DNA from: Bacteroidota bacterium
GTDB taxonomy: Bacteria; Bacteroidota; Bacteroidia; UBA7662; JAIXUI01
Length of the DNA: 38,851 bases
NCBI GenBank assembly: GCA_027484125.1
Contig: JAIXUI010000099.1
Coordinates: 1-38,851 of the forward strand
Direction of reading: 5' to 3'
Both the position numbers and the translations under genes were made by a program. Within the stretch, counting starts at the first letter, position 1; every line of letters begins with the position of its first letter. Below are positions 25,701 to 34,548 of the stretch, piece by piece. The notes under the pieces were generated by a model. That model did not search any database, was not told the origin of the DNA, and saw nothing but the letters and a program-made list of their open reading frames with translations.

Positions 25701-25818
25701 AAGGAGGGTCTTCTCCGCGAGGCATATTCAGGAGAGAGCTGATGCCTAATGCCAGTACCATCAGGAAAATGATGATGGTAAACTGGTAGTTTTTTACTGA
25801 GAATTCGGCCAGTTTCAT
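22786..25818 (-). CDS. RND-family efflux pump, inner-membrane subunit
   Basis: The 1010-residue transporter starts MKLAEFSVKNYQFTIIIFLM with the first membrane helix and has the duplicated RND layout: two sets of six helices and two large periplasmic loops. The first loop begins PRGEDPPFNAPMYVVVAIYP and the second set carries NHYNKNRYVTV. The proton-relay helix 4 reads VIALGLLVDDSIVVVENIERF, with both Asp residues. It should export drugs, detergents or other hydrophobic compounds by proton antiport. The start overlaps the adaptor gene as ATGA. TolC, adaptor and pump are therefore one coupled unit under the TetR regulator just upstream. Substrate cannot be told from sequence. Confidence 0.97.
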   Translation of the reverse strand: MKLAEFSVKNYQFTIIIFLMVLALGISSLLNMPRGEDPPFNAPMYVVVAIYPGTSPNDMEKLVVDPIEERLNELTKLKRIRTNIDDGLAVLQVEFQWGEDIDNKYNEVVREITALRGSLPPDMMSLEVRKISSSDVNTRQMALVSDQASYLRLKTEGDKLKKNLETVSGVKKVKLHGLPEREVEISIALEKLAQLRLPLNQVIGSIQSEAANIPGGSLESGMKRYNVKTSGDFSSLDDIRNTIIRSGPSAVTYLKDVADVSLTDKTQQYLTRYNGKRAIFITMNEKDRTNILDIQQQVQPMVDQFKKQLPSDIQLEEGFVQAEDVGIRLGHFSRDFLIAILLVLVTLLPLGTRASLVVMISIPLSISIGLFVLDTLNYTINQLSIVGMVIALGLLVDDSIVVVENIERFLRMGYSRKEAAIQATNQISLAVLGCTATLIVAFLPLLFLPEGSGDFIRSLPMAVVTTVLASLFVSLTIVPFLSSLLLKKHENAEGNLFLQFLQRLISGSYRRLLHRALAYPKTTLTLASLLFIGSLMLFKVVGFSLFPKSEKPMFLVNIQLPLGSALPATDRVAKMVEQEILKMPDVKSVFTNVGKGNPEVYYNENSKDETSHYAQLFVRLNDMPLPEIEARVAKLREKFLNHPEARIEVKQFEQGPPIEAPIAIRVFGENLDSLRALAGRVTEVLKQTPGTLYIDNPLRTYKTDLKVDINREKAAMLGIPTAEIDRSVRLGLAGLQVANYKDQTDENRAVSLKVPTTGRPTVDAFDKVYISSMSGALVPLSQLTRLKFESSVPTINHYNKNRYVTVTSYVQQGYNTQEVTGEVLQQLDKITMPSGFKLEAAGEVESSKESFGGLGTIILITVFGFLAILLLEFGTFKSTLIVLSVIPLGIIGAVLALLFTGNTLSFVAVVGIIALAGIEVKNSILLVDYTNLLRSQGKGLDEAIEEAGETRFLPIILTTMTAIGGLIPLVLENNPLYSPLAWVLIGGLIVSTLLTRLVTPVMYRMLAPKV

Positions 25819-26867
25819 GGTTTATTGGTAGGGGTTAATGAAACTGCTGCCCCATCGCGAAGTAAGTGGGCTCCTGAAGTAATCACCCGGTCTCCTGCTT
25901 GTAGCCCGGCGATTACGCCTGCATAACCTTGAAACAATCCGGCCAAGGTTGCGGTAACTGCTTTCACGGATTTTCCATCTTTTTGGAGTACAAACACCCT
26001 GGCTTCGTTTTCATTGGCTTCTAGGAGGGCTTCTACCGGTACCAGGAGGAGTTTGCCGGCGCTGGAGGGCTGTATGTTGGCTTTGGCAATAAGTCCGGAG
26101 GCTAATGCGGTGTTTGCTGGAACTTGATTGAGGCGTAGTCCTATTTCAAAAGTTCCGGTCATTGGATTGGCGGCTTCGGCGAGGTCTGTGAGGGTGGCTT
26201 GAAGGGTTTGGCTGGGGGCTGCATCGAGGGTGATTTGTGCGAGGTCGCCTCTTTTCAACCGCAACCAGTCTTTGTCGGAAACGCCTGCTTTCAGCATCCA
26301 CTGTCCTTGTCCGGTGGCATTCACTACCAATACAGGATTTCCGGCGCCTGTTACTTCTCCTTCATTCATGAGTTTAAAGAGCACTTTGCCATCTGCTGGT
26401 GCACGTAGTTGGGAGAAGGATTCTTGGAATCCGGCTTGTTTCAGGCTTTGCCGGGCAACTTCTAAACCGGTGCGGGCATTTTGGTATTGTTCTAAAGTGG
26501 CAGCGCTGTCTTCGTATAGCGCTTTTACTCGTTGAAAGTCGCGTTCTGCTTTGTTCACGGCTTCTTCTGCTTGTCGTGTTTGGCTGCTGATGGGGGTGAG
26601 GTCGAGGGTGGCCAGCAGCTGTCCTTTTCGGATGGTTTCCCCTTCGCGAACGAGGATGCGGCTGATGACTCCGCCGGTAGCGAAGGAGAGCCGGGTTTCC
26701 CGGTCGGAACTTAAGCTGCCGGTGATGACAACGGGCTGTGCGAAGTTTTGATGGATGACTTCTGCTGCATGAACGGCAATGGGAGCATCTTTTACCTCGG
26801 TCGCCGGTTGCTCTGCCGGACTACAGGCTGTAAGCCATAAAAGGGGGAGGAGATAATAGGGTTTCAT
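25815..26867 (-). CDS. RND efflux periplasmic adaptor lipoprotein
   Basis: I place the start at the ATG at 26867 (MKPYYLLPLLWLTACSPAE), which makes an ATGA overlap with the tolC-like gene; an upstream in-frame start is unlikely. The lipobox LTAC puts the lipid anchor on Cys15. Membrane-fusion-protein signatures follow: a barrel-sandwich half-motif GGVISRILVREGETIRKGQLL, a helical hairpin (AEEAVNKAERDFQRVKALYE) and the second lipoyl half (FSQLRAPADGKVLFKL), then the beta-barrel part. Length is 350 residues, normal for the family. It should bridge the RND pump to the TolC-type channel. Confidence 0.95.
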   Translation of the reverse strand: MKPYYLLPLLWLTACSPAEQPATEVKDAPIAVHAAEVIHQNFAQPVVITGSLSSDRETRLSFATGGVISRILVREGETIRKGQLLATLDLTPISSQTRQAEEAVNKAERDFQRVKALYEDSAATLEQYQNARTGLEVARQSLKQAGFQESFSQLRAPADGKVLFKLMNEGEVTGAGNPVLVVNATGQGQWMLKAGVSDKDWLRLKRGDLAQITLDAAPSQTLQATLTDLAEAANPMTGTFEIGLRLNQVPANTALASGLIAKANIQPSSAGKLLLVPVEALLEANENEARVFVLQKDGKSVKAVTATLAGLFQGYAGVIAGLQAGDRVITSGAHLLRDGAAVSLTPTNKP

Positions 26868-28249
26868 CGGGTACGATTGGATGGTTTGGATGTAGTTGGA
26901 AGGGTTTCTTGGGCGGCAACGCGTTCCCATTCTGCTCTGGCGATAAGTCGGTCGGTGAGGCTGAGGCGCTGCTGGATTTTTGCGGTGGTGTATTGTTGCA
27001 AGGCTTGGCTGAGCTCTATGGGCAATGCTTGTCCTTGTTGGTAGCGCACTTGGGTAAGCCTGTAGAGTTCTTCTGCGAGTTTAAGTTGTTCGTTGATGGC
27101 GTTGAGTTGGGTGGTTGCTTGACTCAGCTTTCGGGTGGCTTGTTCCAGTTCAAGTTGCAGCAGCCGCTGGGTTTCATCGGTTTTACTGGTCAGTTCTTGT
27201 TGCTGAAAACGGGCTTGTTGTTGGCGATATCGGCTTTGATTGCCTTGAAAGAGGTTCCAGCGCAGGCTTAATCCTCCTAATGCATAGGCTTGGCGGTCGC
27301 CAAGGTTGAAGCCAAATCCTTGAAATCCGAGGTCAGCAAAGGCGGCAAGCTCCGGCAATCCGGAAGCGCGGTGAAGTCGCTCTGCTAGTCGCGTTTGCTG
27401 TAGTCCGGAGGCTAGTTCTTGCAGCTCTTCGCGTTGGTTCATTGTTGGGTTGCCTGATAGGGTTTGCTGCCAGGGGTGGGTGGTTTGAAGCATGGTGGTG
27501 TCGCGGGTTACCGGGGTCTCGGCGTTCCGGTTGAGCAGGAAGTTAATCTGCATGGTGGCAAGCACTTCTTGGTGTTGGAGTTCTGAAAGTTGGCTGTTGA
27601 GGGCGCTCAAGTCGCGTTGTACTTGCAGCCGGGCCGCCGGAAGTGCCAAGCCTTGCTGAATGAGCCGCTCGGTGAGTTGGAGGTTGTCGTGCAATAAGGC
27701 TTCGGCAGATTTCAGGATTCGGATGCCTTCTCCTGCTTTCAACCACTGGAAGTAGGCTTCCCTGATGGCTTGTATCAACTTGCGCTGGTAAACCCGGATG
27801 GCTGCTTCTGCTCCTTTTACTGCTTCTGCACGGATGGCGGCATTCAAGCTGGCAGTCCGATTGAAGAGGGGCATCGAGGTGCGGATTTTACTGTCGTGAA
27901 AGTTGTTGGGAAGGAACTGCTCGCTTACGTTCTCGATTTGTGGAAATGCCTGGCTTTGGGTGAGCTGGTTGAGTGTGCCATAAACCGGGTTGAGCAAGGT
28001 GCCAACAGGAAGGTCTATTCTTCGTCCTCCTTGTGCCAAGGTGTAATCGGCCATCAAACTGAGGTGGGGGAGGAAGATGCCTTTGGCTTCTTGGAGTGCA
28101 GCAATTTGCTGGTTGAGTCGGAATCCGGCTTGTTGCATGGCGGCATTGCTGGCCAAGCCTTCGGTAATGAGTTGGTCAAGCACGGGGGTTTGTGCATGAA
28201 CGTGGGGGAGAAAACCGGCGAGACAAAGGATGAAGAGCCACTTTTTCAT
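26864..28249 (-). CDS. TolC-family outer-membrane efflux protein
   Basis: This 461-residue protein has a signal peptide (MKKWLFILCLAGFLPHVHAQ) and the two-repeat coiled-coil layout of TolC/OEP proteins: LITEGLASNAAMQQAGFRLN at the start, LIQAIREAYFQWLKAGEGIR in the first half, and the RLLQLELEQATRKLSQATTQ helix with LYRLTQVRYQQGQALPIELS in the second. It should form the outer-membrane channel of this pump. It is first in the operon, 60 bases after the tetR stop, with a TetR-type palindrome 28 bases upstream of its start. The stop overlaps the adaptor start as ATGA. Confidence 0.95.
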   Translation of the reverse strand: MKKWLFILCLAGFLPHVHAQTPVLDQLITEGLASNAAMQQAGFRLNQQIAALQEAKGIFLPHLSLMADYTLAQGGRRIDLPVGTLLNPVYGTLNQLTQSQAFPQIENVSEQFLPNNFHDSKIRTSMPLFNRTASLNAAIRAEAVKGAEAAIRVYQRKLIQAIREAYFQWLKAGEGIRILKSAEALLHDNLQLTERLIQQGLALPAARLQVQRDLSALNSQLSELQHQEVLATMQINFLLNRNAETPVTRDTTMLQTTHPWQQTLSGNPTMNQREELQELASGLQQTRLAERLHRASGLPELAAFADLGFQGFGFNLGDRQAYALGGLSLRWNLFQGNQSRYRQQQARFQQQELTSKTDETQRLLQLELEQATRKLSQATTQLNAINEQLKLAEELYRLTQVRYQQGQALPIELSQALQQYTTAKIQQRLSLTDRLIARAEWERVAAQETLPTTSKPSNRTR

Positions 28250-28277
28250 GTTAGGTTTATATTATGCGTTAAAAAGA

Positions 28278-28290
28278 TGAACAGTGTTCA
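28278..28290. promoter_or_regulatory. TetR-type operator upstream of the efflux operon
   Basis: TGAACAGTGTTCA is a perfect palindrome (6-base arms around one base) 28 bases before the tolC-like ATG. It matches the site upstream of tetR (28943-28955) at 11 of 13 positions. Confidence 0.7.
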
Positions 28291-28309
28291 CATATGGTTA
28301 AAAAAAATA

Positions 28310-28918
28310 TCAGACGGCAATGAGTCTGACCATTTCGCTGGCGCAATGGTGTACGATGGCATCCAGCTGTGTTTCGGGAAAGAAGATGAGTCGTTTACGG
28401 ATATGCAAGCTGACCATTCCGTGCAAAATCGACCAGAGCATGAGGGAGGCTGCATGGGGGTCTTCAATTTTTAGTTTTCCGGCTTCCTGGCAGGCTTGTA
28501 CGGTTTCAAACAGGGTGATGTAGGCTTGATGGCCGCAGTCCCAATCGTCTTGTTCCACTACATTTTCAACCGGTGTTTTCATGATGAACATCAGGTCGTA
28601 GTATTCAGGAAAGTCATGTGCGAAGTGTAAATAGCGGTCTGCCATTCCTTTTAATCGCTCCATGGGATCTTCTAGGTGTAGGATTTTAGCGAACTCCTGA
28701 TTCAGTATTCCGAATCCTTGTTCCATGATGGCTTCCAGGATTTCGGTTTTGTCTTTGAAGTATAGGTAGATGGTAGCAGGGCTGTATTCGATTTTCTCTG
28801 CAATGTTTCGGATGGAAGTACGGTCGTAGCCTTCCTGGATAAACATTTCAGTGGCGGCAGCCAAAACCAATTGGCGCATCTGAAGTTTTTCCCGCTCTTT
28901 TCGTTCAGAAATTCCCAT
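28310..28918 (-). CDS. TetR/AcrR-family repressor of the efflux operon
   Basis: The 202-residue regulator has the TetR N-terminal helix-turn-helix (LVLAAATEMFIQEGYDRTS, then IRNIAEKIEYSPATIYLYF, residues about 15-60) and a helical ligand-binding C-terminal domain (VSLHIRKRLIFFPE). It lies directly upstream of the tolC-adaptor-RND genes on the same strand, the common place for the local repressor. A palindrome in its own promoter and a matching one before the tolC-like gene suggest that it represses both itself and the pump, and is released by a pump substrate. Confidence 0.94.
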   Translation of the reverse strand: MGISERKEREKLQMRQLVLAAATEMFIQEGYDRTSIRNIAEKIEYSPATIYLYFKDKTEILEAIMEQGFGILNQEFAKILHLEDPMERLKGMADRYLHFAHDFPEYYDLMFIMKTPVENVVEQDDWDCGHQAYITLFETVQACQEAGKLKIEDPHAASLMLWSILHGMVSLHIRKRLIFFPETQLDAIVHHCASEMVRLIAV

Positions 28919-28933
28919 ACTTTATTTACGATG

Positions 28934-28963
28934 TAAAATTACTGAACGGTGTTTATTTTGCAA
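28934..28963 (-). promoter_or_regulatory. tetR promoter with internal operator
   Basis: On the minus strand TTG (28961-28963, -33 element) and TAATTTTA (28934-28941, close to TAnnTTTG) are 19 bases apart, the spacing typical of Bacteroidota promoters. The operator-like TGAACGGTGTTTA (28943-28955) fills the spacer, so bound TetR would block the sigma factor. It differs from the site at 28278-28290 at two of 13 positions. Confidence 0.6.
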
Positions 28964-29059
28964 GTGCTTCCTGAAATTTTATTTCAAGAGTTAGGTCGTC
29001 TTTCCTTCATCAAAAATTGGCATCGAAGCAAACTTTCACGCTAAACGTAGGCACCGAAT

Positions 29060-29830
29060 TTATTTTGTGGAGGAAAGCGGATACAGGCAGGGCTTCGATG
29101 GGCTGGCGTCGGTTGTCAGTGAGGCTATTTGTAGGTTCAGCAAGTAATGACCGTCTGTCACCTCGTTGGGCACGTAAATAAGCTCAGAAATGGTGGCATG
29201 AAATCTTGGGGCTTCTGGAAAGCGCCACCAGCGATGATGGGCTTCTAAGGCGCCTCCATCTTCTTCCCGGTCCACAGATGGTAGGTCGATAAGCAAATGG
29301 TCAAACCCTTGTTCAACAAGGAAATCGGCGGCATCGGGTTCTAAGTACACCGGATTTTGTCCGGAGTAATGTTTAATGTGCTTGCTGTCGTCGTTGGGAA
29401 GGGTGCGTATGAGGATGGCCTTGGGAGCTTCTTCAAAGGGATGTTTAATTAAGGCCTCCTCCAAAGCGGATTTTCGAATGGTGAAGTCGCCGTCGGTTCT
29501 TGGTTCTGGTGTTACGGTTACCAGTTGAGCCAGAAAGTGAAATTCTTGGAGGCAATCATAAAGGGTCACGCGCTCCAGGCTGATATGGCCTAAACACTCG
29601 GTATGGGTGCCGTTGCCATGGGCATTGAGCGTCAGGTTTTCGCAATTACACCCGGCTCCTGCGGCCACTGAACCGGTAAAACTCCCTACGGTGATGGGCT
29701 CAAACCGGGCCTGTGGTATATGAAAGGCTGAGATGGTGGCCCCTTCGTGCCTGATGGGAATGGATAGGTCGATGGGTTTGCTGAAATCTATTTGGTAATT
29801 GGTTGACCCGAATTGAACCTGTGCAATCAT
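29060..29830 (-). CDS. Cyclase-family (kynurenine formamidase-like) metal hydrolase
   Basis: The 256-residue protein shows the cyclase/formamidase signature: DFSKPIDLSIPI near the start and LTLNAHGNGTHTECLGHI with His71, His76 and Glu78 as likely metal ligands (HxxxTHxE form). Later parts are HLLIDLPSVDREEDGG and ALEAHHRWWR, near the second active-site region. Members hydrolyse amide or ester bonds, as in arylformamidase of tryptophan breakdown, but the substrate here is not certain. No other tryptophan-pathway gene is nearby. It is cytoplasmic by lack of a signal peptide. The gene starts 42 bases after the TamB-like gene stop. Confidence 0.88.
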   Translation of the reverse strand: MIAQVQFGSTNYQIDFSKPIDLSIPIRHEGATISAFHIPQARFEPITVGSFTGSVAAGAGCNCENLTLNAHGNGTHTECLGHISLERVTLYDCLQEFHFLAQLVTVTPEPRTDGDFTIRKSALEEALIKHPFEEAPKAILIRTLPNDDSKHIKHYSGQNPVYLEPDAADFLVEQGFDHLLIDLPSVDREEDGGALEAHHRWWRFPEAPRFHATISELIYVPNEVTDGHYLLNLQIASLTTDASPSKPCLYPLSSTK

Positions 29831-29872
29831 GTTCGAAGATACAGGCTAACAGCGTTGGTAGCGCTTCTTTAA

Positions 29873-32800
29873 TTAAGGGGCCGGATTGGTAACGTTGGCG
29901 GATGGGTTGGTGGGGGTAGGAGGTGTTCCTGTTCCGTCTGTTTGGGTGGACTTCTTCAACCCTAACCATTCTTTTACGTTTTTCCAATATTCTTTCACGA
30001 TGTTGGCCGGGCCTGCCAGAATATCTTCCGGCTTTTCAAAATCTCGTCTCAACGAAATACCTACTCCTTGGCGGTAGTTGGAGTCTTTGTTAACGAAGAC
30101 GCGGTCATCGATTTTGTTGAAGGCTTTCACACGGAATCTGCCGTCTTCGGTCACTTTGTATTCTATCTGAAAGTCGCCACCAACGGCTTGATTGCTTCTT
30201 CTTATTTGCTCATTTCCCACATCCAAACTTCCATCAATAATCACCCGATTGTCGAAGAGGGTGGTGTTCAAGGCTACTTGCAGTTCTCTCCGGGCGGCAT
30301 TGTTGGCGGCGGTACTTTGTTCTCGGTAATTCACGCCTACGTTTACATTGCCGGCGTATTTAGAAATCCAATTCGATAATTGTGTGGAGAGGAGCTCGGA
30401 AGCGGTATTCAATCCGGCGCCTACGCCTTGGGTTTGCAGGCTTTGTTCAGAAAGGAAGCTGCCCATGATCAACAGTCCGAAAATCTGGCGGTTGAGTTCT
30501 TGTTCGTTGTTGTTGATGTTCCTCAGCTGAACTGCAACCGGATTCGACAAATCGTTTTCATTGATGCCGGGAATCTTGATTTCTGTCCCGATGTCTGGTT
30601 TGAGTAGGTCGCCGGTGAGTTTCAGGTAGGTGTCCACGGAGAATCTTCGGCTAAACTGAGAGGAGTCGATGCGGACACCGGCCATGCTTTCACTACTCAA
30701 CAAATTATTGACATAGGAGCGGGTGTTGTAAATGGCTTTTACATCGATGGCGGCGTGCAGTGGGTCGCCGGTCCAGGTGATTCTGGACCCTTCCTGAATC
30801 TTGAAGTTTTTATTGACGAGGTTTTGGAAGGTAAAGAGGTAGTCGCCCTGGGTAAAGGCGTATTGGCCGTACATCCTGAAATCACCTAGGCGGGTGTATT
30901 CCATTTTTAAATCGGCCACTCCTTTTCCTTTGATGGCATCGCCTCCAATAGGGTCAAGGACAAGATTAACCATAGCGTCTGGGGTCACTTTCAGGTCTAG
31001 TTTCACGGCTAATCCGGAAAGCTCTACTTTCTCTTTCTCTATGTCAGGCTTGGTGGTGTCTTTACTCAGAAATACGATAAAGTTGTCGTCACCCGAAAGT
31101 TCAGCTTCTCCAAATGGAAGGGTGATGGCGGTTCCTTTCTCGGTTTTTGCGTTGATGTCGATGTCGATTTGTGAGATATGTCCATTAAACCGGGCATTGC
31201 CTGAAACATATCCCTGACCAAAATAGCGGGTTCCGGGACTCATCTCGGTGTTCAGGACTTGCACATTTTCAGCTTCTATATTGAGTGCAATGCGGGTGTT
31301 TCGGAAGTAATCGTGAAGGATTTTTCCGGAGAGTGTGGCCTTTCCACCTTTATCATCGCGGATGGCCATGTTGTTGAAGTCGATGTCTTTGTTGGTGAAT
31401 AGAATTCGGCTGGATGCGTTGTAAAAGGTGTTTAGATAATCTACCCGAATGCGGGCATTCTCCAAGTCCACATAGCCTTCAAGCAAAGGATTGTCGAGGG
31501 TATTGTAGAGGTGTAGTTTACTGGTTGCATATCCGCTCAGTTCGGTGAATTCCGGCTTGAGGATTTTCTCCAAAGGCTTCACGGTAGAGCGGTTAAGGGA
31601 GATGTCGATGTCGAGGTCTTGGCGTTCTGCAGCTGTTCCAACGAATCCTTTGAATACTGCCACGGTATCGGATTCTCGAATCATGCTGGCGTTAAGTTCT
31701 ACCCGTTCAGTTCGGGTGTTCCAAAAGGAGTTCACGCCTAAATCACCAAGGGGTTCTCCGTCGAGCACCAATTCTTCAATTCCGAGATTCCCACTGATAA
31801 TGGGTTTTTTCAACACAGAGTTGATGACCAAATGGCTATTCAGAAATCCTTCTAAGGAAGTTCCGGCGGAAGCCAACAGGGGGTTCAGCTGCTGAAGGTC
31901 TATTTCTGTCAAGTCCACCATGAAGCTATCTGCTTTCTCTTCGGAAATCATTCCGTTGAGCAGGATGCGCTGATTGGCTTGGTTCAAACTTAGGCTGTTA
32001 ACCAAGGTTCCTTCGGGTAACAGGGCTATTCTTCCATCTTGGGTGATGGTCCAGCGGTGCGAATTGAGTTGGAATTGGGAGGGCTGGAATACAATGGTTT
32101 TTTCTTGGTCTAAATCGAGTAGTGCGTGAATATTAAAATAGTCGTTGCTGTTTTTGCCGGTGAGATAAGAGGATAAATATATGGTGTCGTGGTGCAGTCG
32201 AGCGCTGGCCATGAGGGTATCAAGTACCAGGCTGTCGTTCAGAAGCATTCTGCCGGATTCTAAAGTTAACTTGAGGGTGTCGGGTTGACTAAACCCATGA
32301 ATGATGAGCGAGTCGAGACGAAGATTGCCACGCTTGAATTGTTGGGCTGTGAGAAGAAAATCTAATTGAGCCTGGTCTTGGTTGTATTCTCCTGTTAGCA
32401 CCAAGTCTGATGCTTCAAGCTGTTTTTCTCCAGCAAAATGTGCCAGCTCGCCAAGTTGCTTTACCCTTCCGTAAAGTTTCAACTCTTGTCGATTGTTGGT
32501 GTTTACTACACCAATTGCAGATTCTTTGATTTGCTTGCCAATGAGCCTTTGAATAGAGCTTTTTAAGCTAGATAGGGTGTAATCCCCTTCAATGTTCAGG
32601 TCGAGGTAATCGGAGCTTAAACTGATGTTTTTCTTGCCGGCTTCCCTCCAGGCTCTAAGCACCACTTCATCTTGATAAAGCGGATATCCATTTCGTTTTA
32701 CATCCAGTTGCTTTCCATATAAAGTGCCGCTTAAGTCATCGAGTTTGATGCCTCTTAGGTTAAGCTGAAGGCCTCCGCTGAGTTCAATGGTATCCTTACC

Positions 32801-34438
32801 GCTGAAGCCAAGTTTATGAAGATTTAAATATTGGATGTCGGAAGTGAAATTGAAAAAAGGAAGGCTGTCTCTTAAATCTACTGTTCCATCAAATTGAAAC
32901 CTTCCATTGGGGTCTTTGGCGTTGATTTTCCCGATAAACAGCTTGTTTTCCAGGTTGCCATTCACCTGCATATCGCGGTAGGTATATCCGCTCAGGTCGA
33001 TGCGCTGAATGGCTACGTTCAGATTGGCTACTGCGGTTTTGAAACTTTTACCTCGGGCGTTTAACTTGCCATTGAAGGCGATATTTTTTACGTCTTCGGT
33101 ACGAAGAAGTCGGCCTAAATCGAAGCCATTGGTTTGAACTTCTCCCACAAGGCTGGTTTCTTCGCTGCTTAAATCCATGGAAAGATCACCGTTTAGGTTT
33201 CCTAATCCGCTGACTAGATTGGCCTGTGTTTTAAATTTATTCGGATAGCCTTCAAACCATCCTTTTGCTCCGAGAAATCCAAGGCTGATGACTTCTTCGG
33301 GAAGTTTCACAAGAGGAAGCGTTGACTGGATGTCGTTAACCTTCACCATTAAATTATCCATTTGGAAACGGATGTAGGTGTTTTTGATGGTAGGCAAACC
33401 TTCCAGTTTGGCATGACCGGCGAGGTAGGATTCACGTCCAAAACTCAGGTGTAAATCTTTGGCGATGAGCCTGCTGACGGTTCCTCTGAAGTTACCCGCA
33501 AGCCCAATAAAGCCTTTTACTTGTGCGGCTTCAGGACTGAAAAAATGCAAGTCGGAAGCACCTAAACTCGACGGCCTTAGCTGTGCGTTTAACTGCACTT
33601 TATCGTTGAAGCGGTCCCAGTCAGCGACTGCTTTCACCTTGAGCCTTACGCTGCCGTTGAAATGGGTGTAAGGGGTTTTCAGCAGAATTGAATCGAGCAA
33701 GATGGACTTGTCGTTCATGCTGAAATGTGTTGCGCAGGAGTCGATTCTGAATCCTGAACGTTCTTTAAACTTGAGGTTGTTCAGGATAACATGGATGGAA
33801 TCTTGGCGGAAATAAAAATCTTTAGCGGAGAAACTCAGTTGGTTTAAGCGAACGTGATTAGGGCTAAAAATTCCTGATAAATAAGGTTGTCCTTTCTTCT
33901 GATAATGTATCCTTCCTTGGTCAAAGCGGAAGGAGCGCAGGGTGATGATCCAATCGAAGCGAGTGGGTTTCTGAAGGGTGTCAGGCTGGTCTAAGGCAAG
34001 CGCTTTTTCAATAAAATAGTAGTTGAAATTACTATCACCTTCTGCCTGATATAGGTTAAGATAGGGCCTGAAAAACTGGGTATTTCTTAAAACAAACTTG
34101 CGGTTATTGAGTCCTATTTCTCGAATATTGAAAGAGAAACGGGTGATGTAGAGGAGGGTGTCTTGCTGTTGATCGCGGATGAGGATTTGATCAAAGGCTA
34201 CTTCACCTTGGGTGTTGAACATAAAGTTTCCCACCCTGACTTCTGTTTTGAAGGTCTCACTGGCCAGTTGTGCTGCATACTGAGCAATCGCTTTCTGGAC
34301 AGGAGGGCTAAGAAGTGCCAGGAAAATGGCAAAAACAAGAAAGAGCAGAGAAAAGAAAACCCATGCCGTGATGCGAAGGGCAATCCTTACACCAGGGCTC
34401 TTTATGGGTACTTCTTGAATATCTGTTTCTTCTTGCAT
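29873..34438 (-). CDS. TamB-like translocation and assembly module protein (DUF490)
   Basis: The protein is about 1521 residues from the ATG at 34438 (MQEETDIQEVPIKSPGVRI); a GTG further upstream is less likely. One transmembrane anchor (residues about 20-50) is followed by a very long beta-rich periplasmic region of AsmA/TamB type. The C-terminal TamB domain shows NPVAVQLRNINNNEQELNRQ, IFGLLIMGSF and VNVGVNYRE, then LDVGNEQIRRSNQ. The tail is Pro/Thr/Asn-rich low complexity. Such proteins bridge the inner and outer membranes and help outer-membrane assembly or lipid transport. It is divergent from tsaD, with about 110 bases between the two starts. Confidence 0.93.
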   Translation of the reverse strand: MQEETDIQEVPIKSPGVRIALRITAWVFFSLLFLVFAIFLALLSPPVQKAIAQYAAQLASETFKTEVRVGNFMFNTQGEVAFDQILIRDQQQDTLLYITRFSFNIREIGLNNRKFVLRNTQFFRPYLNLYQAEGDSNFNYYFIEKALALDQPDTLQKPTRFDWIITLRSFRFDQGRIHYQKKGQPYLSGIFSPNHVRLNQLSFSAKDFYFRQDSIHVILNNLKFKERSGFRIDSCATHFSMNDKSILLDSILLKTPYTHFNGSVRLKVKAVADWDRFNDKVQLNAQLRPSSLGASDLHFFSPEAAQVKGFIGLAGNFRGTVSRLIAKDLHLSFGRESYLAGHAKLEGLPTIKNTYIRFQMDNLMVKVNDIQSTLPLVKLPEEVISLGFLGAKGWFEGYPNKFKTQANLVSGLGNLNGDLSMDLSSEETSLVGEVQTNGFDLGRLLRTEDVKNIAFNGKLNARGKSFKTAVANLNVAIQRIDLSGYTYRDMQVNGNLENKLFIGKINAKDPNGRFQFDGTVDLRDSLPFFNFTSDIQYLNLHKLGFSGKDTIELSGGLQLNLRGIKLDDLSGTLYGKQLDVKRNGYPLYQDEVVLRAWREAGKKNISLSSDYLDLNIEGDYTLSSLKSSIQRLIGKQIKESAIGVVNTNNRQELKLYGRVKQLGELAHFAGEKQLEASDLVLTGEYNQDQAQLDFLLTAQQFKRGNLRLDSLIIHGFSQPDTLKLTLESGRMLLNDSLVLDTLMASARLHHDTIYLSSYLTGKNSNDYFNIHALLDLDQEKTIVFQPSQFQLNSHRWTITQDGRIALLPEGTLVNSLSLNQANQRILLNGMISEEKADSFMVDLTEIDLQQLNPLLASAGTSLEGFLNSHLVINSVLKKPIISGNLGIEELVLDGEPLGDLGVNSFWNTRTERVELNASMIRESDTVAVFKGFVGTAAERQDLDIDISLNRSTVKPLEKILKPEFTELSGYATSKLHLYNTLDNPLLEGYVDLENARIRVDYLNTFYNASSRILFTNKDIDFNNMAIRDDKGGKATLSGKILHDYFRNTRIALNIEAENVQVLNTEMSPGTRYFGQGYVSGNARFNGHISQIDIDINAKTEKGTAITLPFGEAELSGDDNFIVFLSKDTTKPDIEKEKVELSGLAVKLDLKVTPDAMVNLVLDPIGGDAIKGKGVADLKMEYTRLGDFRMYGQYAFTQGDYLFTFQNLVNKNFKIQEGSRITWTGDPLHAAIDVKAIYNTRSYVNNLLSSESMAGVRIDSSQFSRRFSVDTYLKLTGDLLKPDIGTEIKIPGINENDLSNPVAVQLRNINNNEQELNRQIFGLLIMGSFLSEQSLQTQGVGAGLNTASELLSTQLSNWISKYAGNVNVGVNYREQSTAANNAARRELQVALNTTLFDNRVIIDGSLDVGNEQIRRSNQAVGGDFQIEYKVTEDGRFRVKAFNKIDDRVFVNKDSNYRQGVGISLRRDFEKPEDILAGPANIVKEYWKNVKEWLGLKKSTQTDGTGTPPTPTNPSANVTNPAP

Positions 34439-34548
34439 GCGTTCGTGAGTGGGCACAAACCCTCCAATATGTTGCCAAAATAACGCATCCCAGCCGTATT
34501 TAGGGTGTATGGGTGTGCTTTTTAGCGGTTTATTAGGACTTTTGCGCC

